A stretch of DNA of 64,000 bases from Ligustrum vulgare (GCA_963555705.1 OY743184.1:22232859-22296858), one strand, 5' to 3'. Shown: positions 12,988 to 23,700, numbered from the stretch's first letter. Notes: generated from the sequence alone by a model not told the origin. Program-made: numbers and translations.

Positions 12988-13306
12988 TCTATTTCATTTT
13001 GATATTCATCATTCAAAATATAATTTATAGCACATTCTACAAAAATTTCACAAAACCACATTATTTGAAATGACGGTCGCAAACAGGGGACTAATAATAA
13101 CACGAAACATTATTTTTCTCTTGGAATTTATAATTTTCTATTATATTATCAATATTTTTTTGAATACAAATAATTTTTTCGATTTAAGTATATTATTACA
13201 AATTCAATCGCAGTCTCAAATATTTTTAGGTTACATATTATTTACTGGTCACAAATTACAAATTTATTGATCACAATCCATCTTAATCCCCACCCACTCC
13301 ACCAAT
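12988..13306. other. Gene-free spacer
   Basis: AT-rich sequence with no recognisable gene or repeat. Its right end ('accaatcccgc') joins the sequence after 29818 once the large LTR array is removed. Confidence 0.4.
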
Positions 13307-13311
13307 CCCGC

Positions 13312-16300
13312 TGTAGCGCCCCGAGTTCCGTATACCCGATTCACTACGTCATTTTCTGTCTAAATTTTTCGAATAATATTTTTGCGGAAGAAATAATTGA
13401 AATTCATTGTTGGCAACATTAAATAAACTGTAATGGCCGCTAAAATTGAAAACATTTATGAAACCATTTGAAATAGTAAATCGAACCATTAATATTGTAA
13501 AGAAATTGCCAATATCATAATTTCTCAAATAAATGAACTTCTCTAAATTATTCGATTGTTTGGAAAATACGGAAATCATTAATGTCAAACTTTCAACCGT
13601 TCAACGATTATTGCCACCATCATTCATCGCTCGCCACCGTCTCCGAAATCTGCAAAACTGTTAAAAAGTAGGGTGAGTATTTCATGGGGGAAATACTCAG
13701 TAGACTCATCGCATATTAATTTAATTTATAAGATGATTAAACACATAAATCCCGGCTCTTTATAAAACGGGCATTGATAGAGCTTCTTTATAAAACTGCT
13801 CTTGATAAAACTCATATTGTGCATTACAGCACTGGACATATTTTGCAAATCATAGGCTCTTTGAAAATAGCTCTTTGAAAACAGCTCTTTGAAAACCATA
13901 TACTTATAAAAACATTTTAATTATGCCAAGCATAATTTCTTTTGAAAGCATAACATAAGATAGGATTGAAATCCTCATAAACATAAATAGACACAAGAAC
14001 TTTACCGAACTTAGGTGGCAAGAATTCTTATGCAGTAAAATCATAATAACAGTAAGTTTTCATCATAACGTAGGATAATATCGAAATCCTCATAAACATA
14101 AGAATTTTACCGAACTTAGGTGGCAAGAATTCTTATGTAGTAAGTATACCAAGCATAATTTTCTGAAATTCATAGGGATCAATTGCATCATAACATAAGA
14201 TAGGATCGAAATCCTCGTAAACATATGCGACAGGAATTTTACCGAACTTAGGTGGTAAATCCTCATAAACATATGGAAAGATAGGAATTTTACCGAACTT
14301 CGTGGCAATTCCTCATAAACATAGGAGACACAAGAATGTTACCGAACTTAGGTGGCAAGAATTCTTATGTGTAGCGCTACTAAAACTCCGGTCCCCTTAA
14401 CATATCATAACTTATCATATGGGACCCAAAACAATCTTGGTAGATTGATTTCATAGCAATGATCCAAAAAAACATTTTCGTGAAGCATAGGGTATACTTA
14501 CTTTTCGTAAAAACATAAAGTATATTTTCTTTTCATAAAAACATACTTACTTTTCATAACAACATAAGGTATATTTACCTTTCATAAAAACATACTTGTT
14601 TTTCTTAAAAATTGACTTTCACAAGTCACTTGACATTCATATGAAATCATAATTTAAATCAATTAATAAGTGCGAGTCTACCTCAAATCCGACGAGTGCA
14701 AAGTTGAGCGGGAATGACTTCAATTTCTTTAAATTCTCCGTACGCTTCGTCTTAGCCAATAAGTCACTTTAGTATATCGAATATATAGTTCAAAATGATA
14801 AATTATAATTTGAGGACTAAAATTGATGTTTTGAAAGTTGAGGGATTAAAATGAATACTTCTGAAAGTTCAGGGACTAAAATGAATATTTTCAAAAGTTG
14901 GGATTTAACATGAATATTTTGAAAGTTGAGGGATTAAAATGAATACTTTTGAAACTTGAGCTTAAAATCAAATAAAGTAAATCAGCAAGGACTGAAATGA
15001 TAAGTTTAAAAGCTGAAAGGACTGAAATAAAACCTTTTTTAAAACTTGGGGACTGATTTGAAAGGCTTTAAAACTTCAGGGACTGACGCGCAAATTTTGA
15101 AAGTTATTAAAATATATTATATCAAAACCTTTACTCTCTCTCTCATTCACTCTCTCACGACTGTCTCTCGAAATCGAACCAGAGAGAAGAAAGTTGCGAT
15201 CCACGTCGCTGGCGGCAATTTGCCGGTGAAATGCCGTGGTCGAGCGGCGGCGGTCAGAGTATGGTGCGAGTGTGAGGAAAATAGAGATGTTTTGGGTGGT
15301 TGGACGTGCAAAACCGAGGCAAATAACGAGGTTGTTGTTTGGTGATTGCCCGACGATACTCCATTCAAAATAGGTTAGTGACTGAGGTGTGTATCTGGGT
15401 TTCACTAAATTCTTGTTTTGGTTTTGATTTGGGTTCGATTTGAGCTGGTTGGAGGTGGCTGATTCGAAAATGGGTGATGAGTTGGTGGTGGTTGAAATGG
15501 TGAAGAAGGTAGCGATGGCATTGGGTGTTGACTCGTGGCTGCAAGCGGCGGCTGTAGTGTTTGGCAGCTAGTTGATGGTCGGCGAACTGGTGGTGAAAGG
15601 GCCGTAAATGGTTCGACAGTGGTGATGTTCATGATTTTGGCGTTGGCAGTGTTGTGGTTGAAAAATTGAGATGGCTATGGTGTATGAAATTTGATTTCTT
15701 GTGGTGCAGTGTTAAATTGGATGATGGAGATTCTGCAGTGAGGTTTGGATTGTGATTTCAGACAGTTGGCAGTGAATTTCCGGTGGTGATAAATTCTTAG
15801 TAGTGAATTGGTGATGGAGGTGATGATCATGCAGAGAGTTGAGATTTGCAGGCGTGCTGGGAATTGAAAATGACAAAGAAGGCTGGTGGTTAGACTGATG
15901 ATTCCAAACATGAAGGTGGGATGAAGGTATCTTTAAAGGAGAAAAGAAAGGAAAAGAAGAAGATTAATGGAGAATAAAAATCATTATGTTTAGTAGACAC
16001 ATGGGGTAGGATTGAATTGTGATAGCTTTGATTAATTGGTAGTGGTGTTCTTTGTTAGGTATAATAATAATAATGATGATAGTTTGTATGTGCAGGACGG
16101 AAGAATGCAAATTGAGTTTGATGTGGGTGAAGATATTGATTATTCAAATGATGGTGATATAGTGGATTGAAAGTGTGATAGGTGGAGTTGGTGAGGATGT
16201 GATGAGCATGATGAAGAACATATAAAATTAGAGGAAGAGATGTAGATAGTTAGGTATTAAGAAAAGTGGGAAAACATGGGGAATAATTAGTTGGTTTGTT

Positions 16301-16635
16301 GATGATGATGTTTTTGGACTGAAAATACATTTGAGAATAAATAGATTTTGAGATAAAATCGAATTACGTATTTGGACTTGAAATAATTTGAATAAGGAAA
16401 ATTGAGATATTTTAATAAATTTGGAATTCAAAATGATTTTGAAAATAATACTTTGAATAAATAATTAAAATAACATAATTTTAGAAATTCGAATTTTAAT
16501 TTAAAATCGAACAAATTCGATATTTCTTGACTTGGCTAGACGAATTCGTCGCGGCATTAATTTCAAAACAATAGCGACTCAATTTTCTAAATATTAAAAT
16601 AATTATTTATTGCATAAAAATTCTGGGTCGCTATA
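13312..16635 (-). repeat. LTR copy 1 (3' LTR in element orientation)
   Basis: On the plus strand it starts TGTAGCGCCCC and ends GGGTCGCTATA, so the termini are imperfect inverted repeats TGTAGCG/CGCTATA, and one end is TA rather than the usual CA. Within it, 13970-14370 carries about six copies of a 'ttaccgaacttaggtggcaa' motif. The part at 14810-15090 carries repeated 'gggactaaaatgaat' and 'gaaagttgaggg' phrases. The GT-rich strip at 15400-15860 gives several long but meaningless reading frames that recur in all three LTRs. Confidence 0.92.
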
Positions 16636-16648
16636 ATCTTACCCCCTT
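16636..16648 (-). other. Polypurine tract, internal copy 1
   Basis: Read on the minus strand it is AAGGGGGTAAGAT, directly abutting the LTR start. The inverted motif 'ttcgaggacgaaat' just upstream in element orientation is a familiar 3' signature of chromovirus-type gypsy elements. Confidence 0.85.
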
Positions 16649-17100
16649 AAAATAATTTCGTCCTCGAAATTAAACTTACTTAATCTTATGATTTCTGAAT
16701 ACTTAATCAGAATCTCTTCTTCTTCTTCTCTTATGTAGCATCATCGCTACCATATTTAACCCAAAATTCAGTAAACAAATATCTTCCAAATAACTAAGAT
16801 TCTTTACTTAAATGTTACCACATTTCATGCAAAGTATTTCTTTCACTTATACATACTTATAAATTCTGATTCAATACGGTCCTTATTTCTCTTTCACGTA
16901 TTCCCGTATCATCTCACTATACCTTGATTATTATTATTAAAACAAAATATCAGTACTCATAATCCAAGAAAATATTCCAAATCTCCAATCAAATCTCCTT
17001 TATCGATAAAATTTAACAGCGCATTACTTCTTGTCTCCTCTTTTCATTAAAATAATCCTGCGCTTTCTTGCTGGTCACAACATCACGCGGATTCACTCAG
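16649..17100. other. Retroelement 3' untranslated region next to the cargo genes
   Basis: AT-rich, with no reading frame of note. The homology with the second cassette at 44-46 kb begins only near 17080 ('cacgcgga'), so the cargo boundary lies there. Confidence 0.5.
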
Positions 17101-17111
17101 ATCCTTTGCGC

Positions 17112-17121
17112 TTTTAAATAG
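17112..17121 (+). promoter_or_regulatory. TATA-like box upstream of the NABP-like gene, copy 1
   Basis: TTTTAAATAG lies 33 bp before the ATG. The same element (TTTAAATAG, minus strand 45993-46001) is kept upstream of the broken homologue, and a third case lies upstream of LOG. This supports, but does not prove, a private promoter for the cargo on the strand opposite to the retroelement. Confidence 0.5.
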
Positions 17122-17153
17122 TTCATGCTGAGAAGAGGTTGAATCATCAAACA

Positions 17154-17705
17154 ATGGATATCATTCTTTCTAACATTCGCAAGTATTATTCCAGTCTTCC
17201 TATGAATGATCTGAGAAAGATCTATAAAATAAGGCTCGAAAGATTGAGGTTGCTGATGGCTCATGGTGTTCCAGAAGATGTTCGCTGGTTGATAGAAGCA
17301 AAGGTTCGACTATCTGGTGAATTACCATCAACATTTCCAAAGCACATGCCTGGTTTAGGCAAAAGCACTTTTGCAAAGAAACGAAGAGCAAAAAGACTGG
17401 GTGGTTGCTACAAATGTGCTCGTTGGAACTGTAATACTCGTTGCAAATCAGTAGGATATTCTTCTACTAATCGGGATGATAAAATCGAATTCATAAAGGG
17501 TGGACTGAGTAAAGAGTCTTTGGATGATATTCGACTGACTCTTGAGACGCACCCAAGTGGTTATGTACAACGTGAACTTCTCTCCTTATACGCTCAGTTT
17601 AACGAGGACAAAAATCGTTATAGTCTCCAAAATATAATATCGAAAGATCCTGTTTGCCAGTCTGTTTTACAAAATGAGGCTTCTGGCAGTTCAGCAATGA
17701 TATAA
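17154..17705 (+). CDS. Viral NABP-like basic Cys-rich protein, copy 1
   Basis: The gene encodes 183 residues from ATG 17154. A longer frame back to 17139 would need a TTG start, and the broken homologue at 45408-45961 starts at the same ATG. The N-terminal 65 residues are predicted helical (LRKIYKIRLERLRLLM, then VRWLIEAKVRL). Next comes a basic run (GKSTFAKKRRAKRLGG) and then a cysteine cluster C-x2-C-x4-C-x3-C at residues 85, 88, 93 and 97. The C-terminal third is helical with one more Cys. A basic arm before a compact Cys finger, with the K-S-T-F-A-K-x-R-R wording, resembles the nucleic-acid-binding proteins of carlaviruses and vitiviruses (Pfam Viral_NABP), which are usually 10-15 kDa; this one is longer. 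I infer RNA or DNA binding. It has no introns. LOG follows 343 bp downstream on the same strand. A plant zinc-knuckle protein of another family is the alternative. Confidence 0.7.
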   Translation: MDIILSNIRKYYSSLPMNDLRKIYKIRLERLRLLMAHGVPEDVRWLIEAKVRLSGELPSTFPKHMPGLGKSTFAKKRRAKRLGGCYKCARWNCNTRCKSVGYSSTNRDDKIEFIKGGLSKESLDDIRLTLETHPSGYVQRELLSLYAQFNEDKNRYSLQNIISKDPVCQSVLQNEASGSSAMI

Positions 17706-17760
17706 GGTAAATCTTTTGATATGCTTTTAAAATATTTTGCTGTTTTCTTTAACGCGTTTT

Positions 17761-17848
17761 GGAAATAAAAAAAATATTTTTCCTTTCTCGAGTTTTGATA
17801 AAGCTGGAAATAAATATATTTTCCTTTTTCTCGAGGTTTGATAAAGCT
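17761..17848 (+). repeat. Two 43-45-bp tandem repeats between the cargo genes, copy 1
   Basis: Units 17761-17805 and 17806-17848 both run from 'gaaataaa' through CTCGAG to 'gataaagct', and the start of a third unit follows. The equivalent gap in the broken cassette has its own short tandem repeat ('ttacttttgactaaatgac' at about 45196-45240). The gap between the two genes therefore tolerates repeat expansion. Confidence 0.8.
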
Positions 17849-17964
17849 GAAAATAAATCACCGAAAGGTGATATCTTTGATAAAATAGTCAAAAGTTGGC
17901 TGATTTTGTCAAAAAGTGAATCTTTACTTTTTCAGAATCAATCAAAAACAGTAAATTTTTCCGG

Positions 17965-17974
17965 CTTTAAATAG
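17965..17974 (+). promoter_or_regulatory. TATA-like box upstream of LOG, copy 1
   Basis: CTTTAAATAG lies 75 bp before the LOG ATG, a normal distance for a plant TATA box with a leader of some 40 nt. It nearly repeats the element in front of the NABP-like gene, so each gene may have its own start site. Confidence 0.5.
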
Positions 17975-18048
17975 CCAAACATATTTCATAGTTCAGGCAT
18001 CCCAAAATCACATCTTCTTCGTAAGTTTTCCCTTCTTTACTATCAAAG

Positions 18049-18702
18049 ATGGAAGCACCAAAACTTCGACAGATCAAAACTATTTGTGTATTTTGTGGAT
18101 CAAAAGTAGGGAAAGGCTTTGGTTATCTAGAAGCGGCTGTAGATCTTGGAAAGAAACTGGGGGAAAAAGGTATCACTCTTGTATATGGGGGTGGTAGCAG
18201 TGGTCTAATGGGTTGTGTTTCCCAATCTGCTCTTGCAGAGAAATCAAAAGTAATCGGTGTCATACCTGTCCCTTTGGTAGATGTTGCAGGAAAAACACGA
18301 GGGCATGAAGTTCAAACCTTATCCATCCATGAACGCATAACTTGTATGTTATATGGTTCTGATGCCTTTATAGCCCTGCCCGGAGGTTTTGGTACCTTAG
18401 AAGAAATCTTTAACATTACCTCGTGGGCTCAACTAGATCTCCATACTAAGCCTATTGGGCTTCTGAATGTTAACAATTTCTTTGATGGTTTGTTAACCTT
18501 TCTTGATTATGCTGTGGAACAGGGATTCATCTCTCCATTTTCCAGAAGGCTTCTTATTTCTGCTCCTACTATTGATGAACTACTGGATAAGCTGCAGTCA
18601 TATATCTCAATACAAGATCCAGCAGGAGTTAAAATAGATTGGTCGCAAGGAAGGGGAATCAAGCGAAAATGGAGTCCGGTTAATGTAAATTTAACTCTTT
18701 GA
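18049..18702 (+). CDS. LOG: LOG cytokinin riboside 5'-monophosphate phosphoribohydrolase, copy 1
   Basis: The 217-residue product has the full length of plant LOG proteins, which hydrolyse cytokinin nucleotides to the free active base plus ribose 5-phosphate, usually in cytosol and nucleus. Visible family marks are TICVFCGS (residues 11-18), YGGGSSGLMG (46-55), the HER segment (94-96) and the catalytic PGGFGTLEE (111-119), followed by TSWAQL and PIGLLNV. The usual Lys after HxR is Ile here (97), which could change activity. The gene is intronless, whereas plant LOG genes are normally split into several exons; a processed cDNA or viral origin would explain this. It lies inside an LTR retrotransposon, antisense to it, 343 bp after the NABP-like gene. 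The enzyme class is firm; activity and origin are not. Confidence 0.95.
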   Translation: MEAPKLRQIKTICVFCGSKVGKGFGYLEAAVDLGKKLGEKGITLVYGGGSSGLMGCVSQSALAEKSKVIGVIPVPLVDVAGKTRGHEVQTLSIHERITCMLYGSDAFIALPGGFGTLEEIFNITSWAQLDLHTKPIGLLNVNNFFDGLLTFLDYAVEQGFISPFSRRLLISAPTIDELLDKLQSYISIQDPAGVKIDWSQGRGIKRKWSPVNVNLTL

Positions 18703-18712
18703 ATCTTAGAAT

Positions 18713-18926
18713 AGGTGGGGGTAGAGTACGGAGTATTCTCACTCTCGAGACACCCCTCCATTTACTAGGATTTCCTTAATGTTTAAATCTTGTGTGTACT
18801 TCAAAGATTCCAGGTGGTAGATTACGGAGTATTCTTACTCTCGAAACACACCTCTTTGAAGGTTTCTTTATTTCCCAAAAAAAAATCAGAGGTGGTAGGA
18901 TACGGCTACTCCGGAAACACATCTCT
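18713..18926 (+). repeat. Three stem-loop repeats in the LOG 3' region, copy 1
   Basis: Imperfect repeats at 18713-18758, 18812-18854 and 18888-18926 share AGGTGG, then TACGG, then CTACTC or a TATTCTYACTC variant, then ACACMYCT. The first two can form an inner stem (GAGTA or GATTA with YACTC) and an outer AGGTG/CACCT-type stem. Two such repeats also follow the broken LOG at 44242-44400. They may act in 3'-end formation or as recombination leftovers. Confidence 0.65.
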
Positions 18927-18989
18927 CATTCTGAGGATCTTTCCATGTTTTTCTCTTATGCTTTCGTGTGTTTCATGTATTTCCTTTCC

Positions 18990-19885
18990 AGTGTGACTCT
19001 TGTGTGTTCTCCTTATGAGAAAATAATAAAATCTCTGCTATCATCTACTAAATCTCGTTTGTGATGTAAATGATCTTGCATGTCTAACCTTAATTCCTTT
19101 AGTGGATGCTTATCATATTATGCTCTTAATTCCAAATGATAAAATTCTGGATAGAGTCTCCCTTGTAATTTGGACTTATCCAAACCATAAGCATACTTCA
19201 TAACTCACAATAATAAATAACTCCAATTTGATCACAACGATCTAAAAATATTGAAAACGATTCCAACACTTCAATATCATCAAAATATCCATAATTCAAT
19301 TCATAATTCCTCAACATAGAAATTTCAAATCATATTTTTCAATATCACAATATCACTTCCTTCGATACCTTAATGGCTCAAAAGATAACTCATACTTATA
19401 AATATATGCCATAAATCATGTTCCCAAAATTTATTCTCAAGGCCAAACTTCATAATAAATTTCTCTTCAAAATAGAGGAAATAATTCACTTACTCAACAT
19501 AATATCCATTACTTAATTTTCAATAAAATCATATTATTCCCATTATGCTCAATACTCGTTTTCTTTCTAAAAAAAAAATTTCTCATAATCATACATTAAA
19601 GTATATAAGTTATGACAAAGCATAACAACATTATTATTTTCGAAGAAATACATTCTTATTTCTCATAAATCATAAGTATCCGAAATACTCTTCATTCTTT
19701 CTCATAAATCAGTAAAATGAGTATTCGAAATACTGAAATAACTTTAAACATCATAAACTTCTTTACCTCGGAGTTGGTGGAACGAATGATGGCAGTGGCA
19801 ATCTTCATCAATAATATTTTATAATGGAAAATATTTCTTGAAAATTCTTTTTGAAAATTTTTCCAGTCTACAGAAACGCAGACTA
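18990..19885. other. Non-coding remainder of internal region, copy 1
   Basis: AT-rich sequence between the cargo and the primer site with no meaningful reading frame. 'aataataaaatc' at about 19022 could serve as a polyadenylation signal for LOG. Confidence 0.45.
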
Positions 19886-19897
19886 GCTCTGATACCA
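19886..19897 (-). other. Primer-binding site for tRNA-iMet, internal copy 1
   Basis: On the minus strand it reads TGGTATCAGAGC, the exact complement of the 3' end of plant initiator methionine tRNA, three bases after the LTR end. It fixes the element's orientation as minus. Confidence 0.93.
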
Positions 19898-19900
19898 ACT

Positions 19901-22900
19901 TGTAGCGCCCCGAGTTCCGTATACCCGATTCACTACGTCATTTTCTGTCTAAATTTTTCGAATAATATTTTTGCGGAAGAAATAATTGAAATTCATTGTT
20001 GGCAACATTAAATAAACTGTAATGGCCGCTAAAATTGAAAACATTTATGAAACCATTTGAAATAGTAAATCGAACCATTAATATTGTAAAGAAATTGCCA
20101 ATATCATAATTTCTCAAATAAATGAACTTCTCTAAATTATTCGATTGTTTGGAAAATACGGAAATCATTAATGTCAAACTTTCAACCGTTCAACGATTAT
20201 TGCCACCATCATTCATCGCTCGCCACCGTCTCCGAAATCTGCAAAACTGTTAAAAAGTAGGGTGAGTATTTCATGGGGGAAATACTCAGTAGACTCATCG
20301 CATATTAATTTAATTTATAAGATGATTAAACACATAAATCCCGGCTCTTTATAAAACGGGCATTGATAGAGCTTCTTTATAAAACTGCTCTTGATAAAAC
20401 TCATATTGTGCATTACAGCACTGGACATATTTTGCAAATCATAGGCTCTTTGAAAATAGCTCTTTGAAAACAGCTCTTTGAAAACCATATACTTATAAAA
20501 ACATTTTAATTATGCCAAGCATAATTTCTTTTGAAAGCATAACATAAGATAGGATTGAAATCCTCATAAACATAAATAGACACAAGAACTTTACCGAACT
20601 TAGGTGGCAAGAATTCTTATGCAGTAAAATCATAATAACAGTAAGTTTTCATCATAACGTAGGATAATATCGAAATCCTCATAAACATAAGAATTTTACC
20701 GAACTTAGGTGGCAAGAATTCTTATGTAGTAAGTATACCAAGCATAATTTTCTGAAATTCATAGGGATCAATTGCATCATAACATAAGATAGGATCGAAA
20801 TCCTCGTAAACATATGCGACAGGAATTTTACCGAACTTAGGTGGTAAATCCTCATAAACATATGGAAAGATAGGAATTTTACCGAACTTCGTGGCAATTC
20901 CTCATAAACATAGGAGACACAAGAATGTTACCGAACTTAGGTGGCAAGAATTCTTATGTGTAGCGCTACTAAAACTCCGGTCCCCTTAACATATCATAAC
21001 TTATCATATGGGACCCAAAACAATCTTGGTAGATTGATTTCATAGCAATGATCCAAAAAAACATTTTCGTGAAGCATAGGGTATACTTACTTTTCGTAAA
21101 AACATAAAGTATATTTTCTTTTCATAAAAACATACTTACTTTTCATAACAACATAAGGTATATTTACCTTTCATAAAAACATACTTGTTTTTCTTAAAAA
21201 TTGACTTTCACAAGTCACTTGACATTCATATGAAATCATAATTTAAATCAATTAATAAGTGCGAGTCTACCTCAAATCCGACGAGTGCAAAGTTGAGCGG
21301 GAATGACTTCAATTTCTTTAAATTCTCCGTACGCTTCGTCTTAGCCAATAAGTCACTTTAGTATATCGAATATATAGTTCAAAATGATAAATTATAATTT
21401 GAGGACTAAAATTGATGTTTTGAAAGTTGAGGGATTAAAATGAATACTTCTGAAAGTTCAGGGACTAAAATGAATATTTTCAAAAGTTGGGATTTAACAT
21501 GAATATTTTGAAAGTTGAGGGATTAAAATGAATACTTTTGAAACTTGAGCTTAAAATCAAATAAAGTAAATCAGCAAGGACTGAAATGATAAGTTTAAAA
21601 GCTGAAAGGACTGAAATAAAACCTTTTTTAAAACTTGGGGACTGATTTGAAAGGCTTTAAAACTTCAGGGACTGACGCGCAAATTTTGAAAGTTATTAAA
21701 ATATATTATATCAAAACCTTTACTCTCTCTCTCATTCACTCTCTCACGACTGTCTCTCGAAATCGAACCAGAGAGAAGAAAGTTGCGATCCACGTCGCTG
21801 GCGGCAATTTGCCGGTGAAATGCCGTGGTCGAGCGGCGGCGGTCAGAGTATGGTGCGAGTGTGAGGAAAATAGAGATGTTTTGGGTGGTTGGACGTGCAA
21901 AACCGAGGCAAATAACGAGGTTGTTGTTTGGTGATTGCCCGACGATACTCCATTCAAAATAGGTTAGTGACTGAGGTGTGTATCTGGGTTTCACTAAATT
22001 CTTGTTTTGGTTTTGATTTGGGTTCGATTTGAGCTGGTTGGAGGTGGCTGATTCGAAAATGGGTGATGAGTTGGTGGTGGTTGAAATGGTGAAGAAGGTA
22101 GCGATGGCATTGGGTGTTGACTCGTGGCTGCAAGCGGCGGCTGTAGTGTTTGGCAGCTAGTTGATGGTCGGCGAACTGGTGGTGAAAGGGCCGTAAATGG
22201 TTCGACAGTGGTGATGTTCATGATTTTGGCGTTGGCAGTGTTGTGGTTGAAAAATTGAGATGGCTATGGTGTATGAAATTTGATTTCTTGTGGTGCAGTG
22301 TTAAATTGGATGATGGAGATTCTGCAGTGAGGTTTGGATTGTGATTTCAGACAGTTGGCAGTGAATTTCCGGTGGTGATAAATTCTTAGTAGTGAATTGG
22401 TGATGGAGGTGATGATCATGCAGAGAGTTGAGATTTGCAGGCGTGCTGGGAATTGAAAATGACAAAGAAGGCTGGTGGTTAGACTGATGATTCCAAACAT
22501 GAAGGTGGGATGAAGGTATCTTTAAAGGAGAAAAGAAAGGAAAAGAAGAAGATTAATGGAGAATAAAAATCATTATGTTTAGTAGACACATGGGGTAGGA
22601 TTGAATTGTGATAGCTTTGATTAATTGGTAGTGGTGTTCTTTGTTAGGTATAATAATAATAATGATGATAGTTTGTATGTGCAGGACGGAAGAATGCAAA
22701 TTGAGTTTGATGTGGGTGAAGATATTGATTATTCAAATGATGGTGATATAGTGGATTGAAAGTGTGATAGGTGGAGTTGGTGAGGATGTGATGAGCATGA
22801 TGAAGAACATATAAAATTAGAGGAAGAGATGTAGATAGTTAGGTATTAAGAAAAGTGGGAAAACATGGGGAATAATTAGTTGGTTTGTTGATGATGATGT

Positions 22901-23224
22901 TTTTGGACTGAAAATACATTTGAGAATAAATAGATTTTGAGATAAAATCGAATTACGTATTTGGACTTGAAATAATTTGAATAAGGAAAATTGAGATATT
23001 TTAATAAATTTGGAATTCAAAATGATTTTGAAAATAATACTTTGAATAAATAATTAAAATAACATAATTTTAGAAATTCGAATTTTAATTTAAAATCGAA
23101 CAAATTCGATATTTCTTGACTTGGCTAGACGAATTCGTCGCGGCATTAATTTCAAAACAATAGCGACTCAATTTTCTAAATATTAAAATAATTATTTATT
23201 GCATAAAAATTCTGGGTCGCTATA
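19901..23224 (-). repeat. LTR copy 2 (shared middle LTR)
   Basis: It repeats 13312-16635 with an exact 6589-bp shift; I found no difference at any place compared. It is bordered on both sides by element interior rather than by target duplications, so it serves both internal regions. Confidence 0.92.
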
Positions 23225-23237
23225 ATCTTACCCCCTT
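23225..23237 (-). other. Polypurine tract, internal copy 2
   Basis: It is the same AAGGGGGTAAGAT (minus strand) as at 16636-16648. Confidence 0.85.
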
Positions 23238-23700
23238 AAAATAATTTCGTCCTCGAAATTAAACTTACTTAATCTTATGATTTCTGAATACTTAATCAGA
23301 ATCTCTTCTTCTTCTTCTCTTATGTAGCATCATCGCTACCATATTTAACCCAAAATTCAGTAAACAAATATCTTCCAAATAACTAAGATTCTTTACTTAA
23401 ATGTTACCACATTTCATGCAAAGTATTTCTTTCACTTATACATACTTATAAATTCTGATTCAATACGGTCCTTATTTCTCTTTCACGTATTCCCGTATCA
23501 TCTCACTATACCTTGATTATTATTATTAAAACAAAATATCAGTACTCATAATCCAAGAAAATATTCCAAATCTCCAATCAAATCTCCTTTATCGATAAAA
23601 TTTAACAGCGCATTACTTCTTGTCTCCTCTTTTCATTAAAATAATCCTGCGCTTTCTTGCTGGTCACAACATCACGCGGATTCACTCAGATCCTTTGCGC

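Noticed and set aside
15046..15911. Several reading frames of 70-109 codons in the LTR
   Set aside because: They lie in a GT-rich strip, overlap on both strands, recur unchanged in all three LTRs and match no protein family that I know.
17139..17153. N-terminal extension of the NABP-like protein by five residues
   Set aside because: It begins at TTG, not ATG; the plant start must be the ATG at 17154, which the broken homologue shares.
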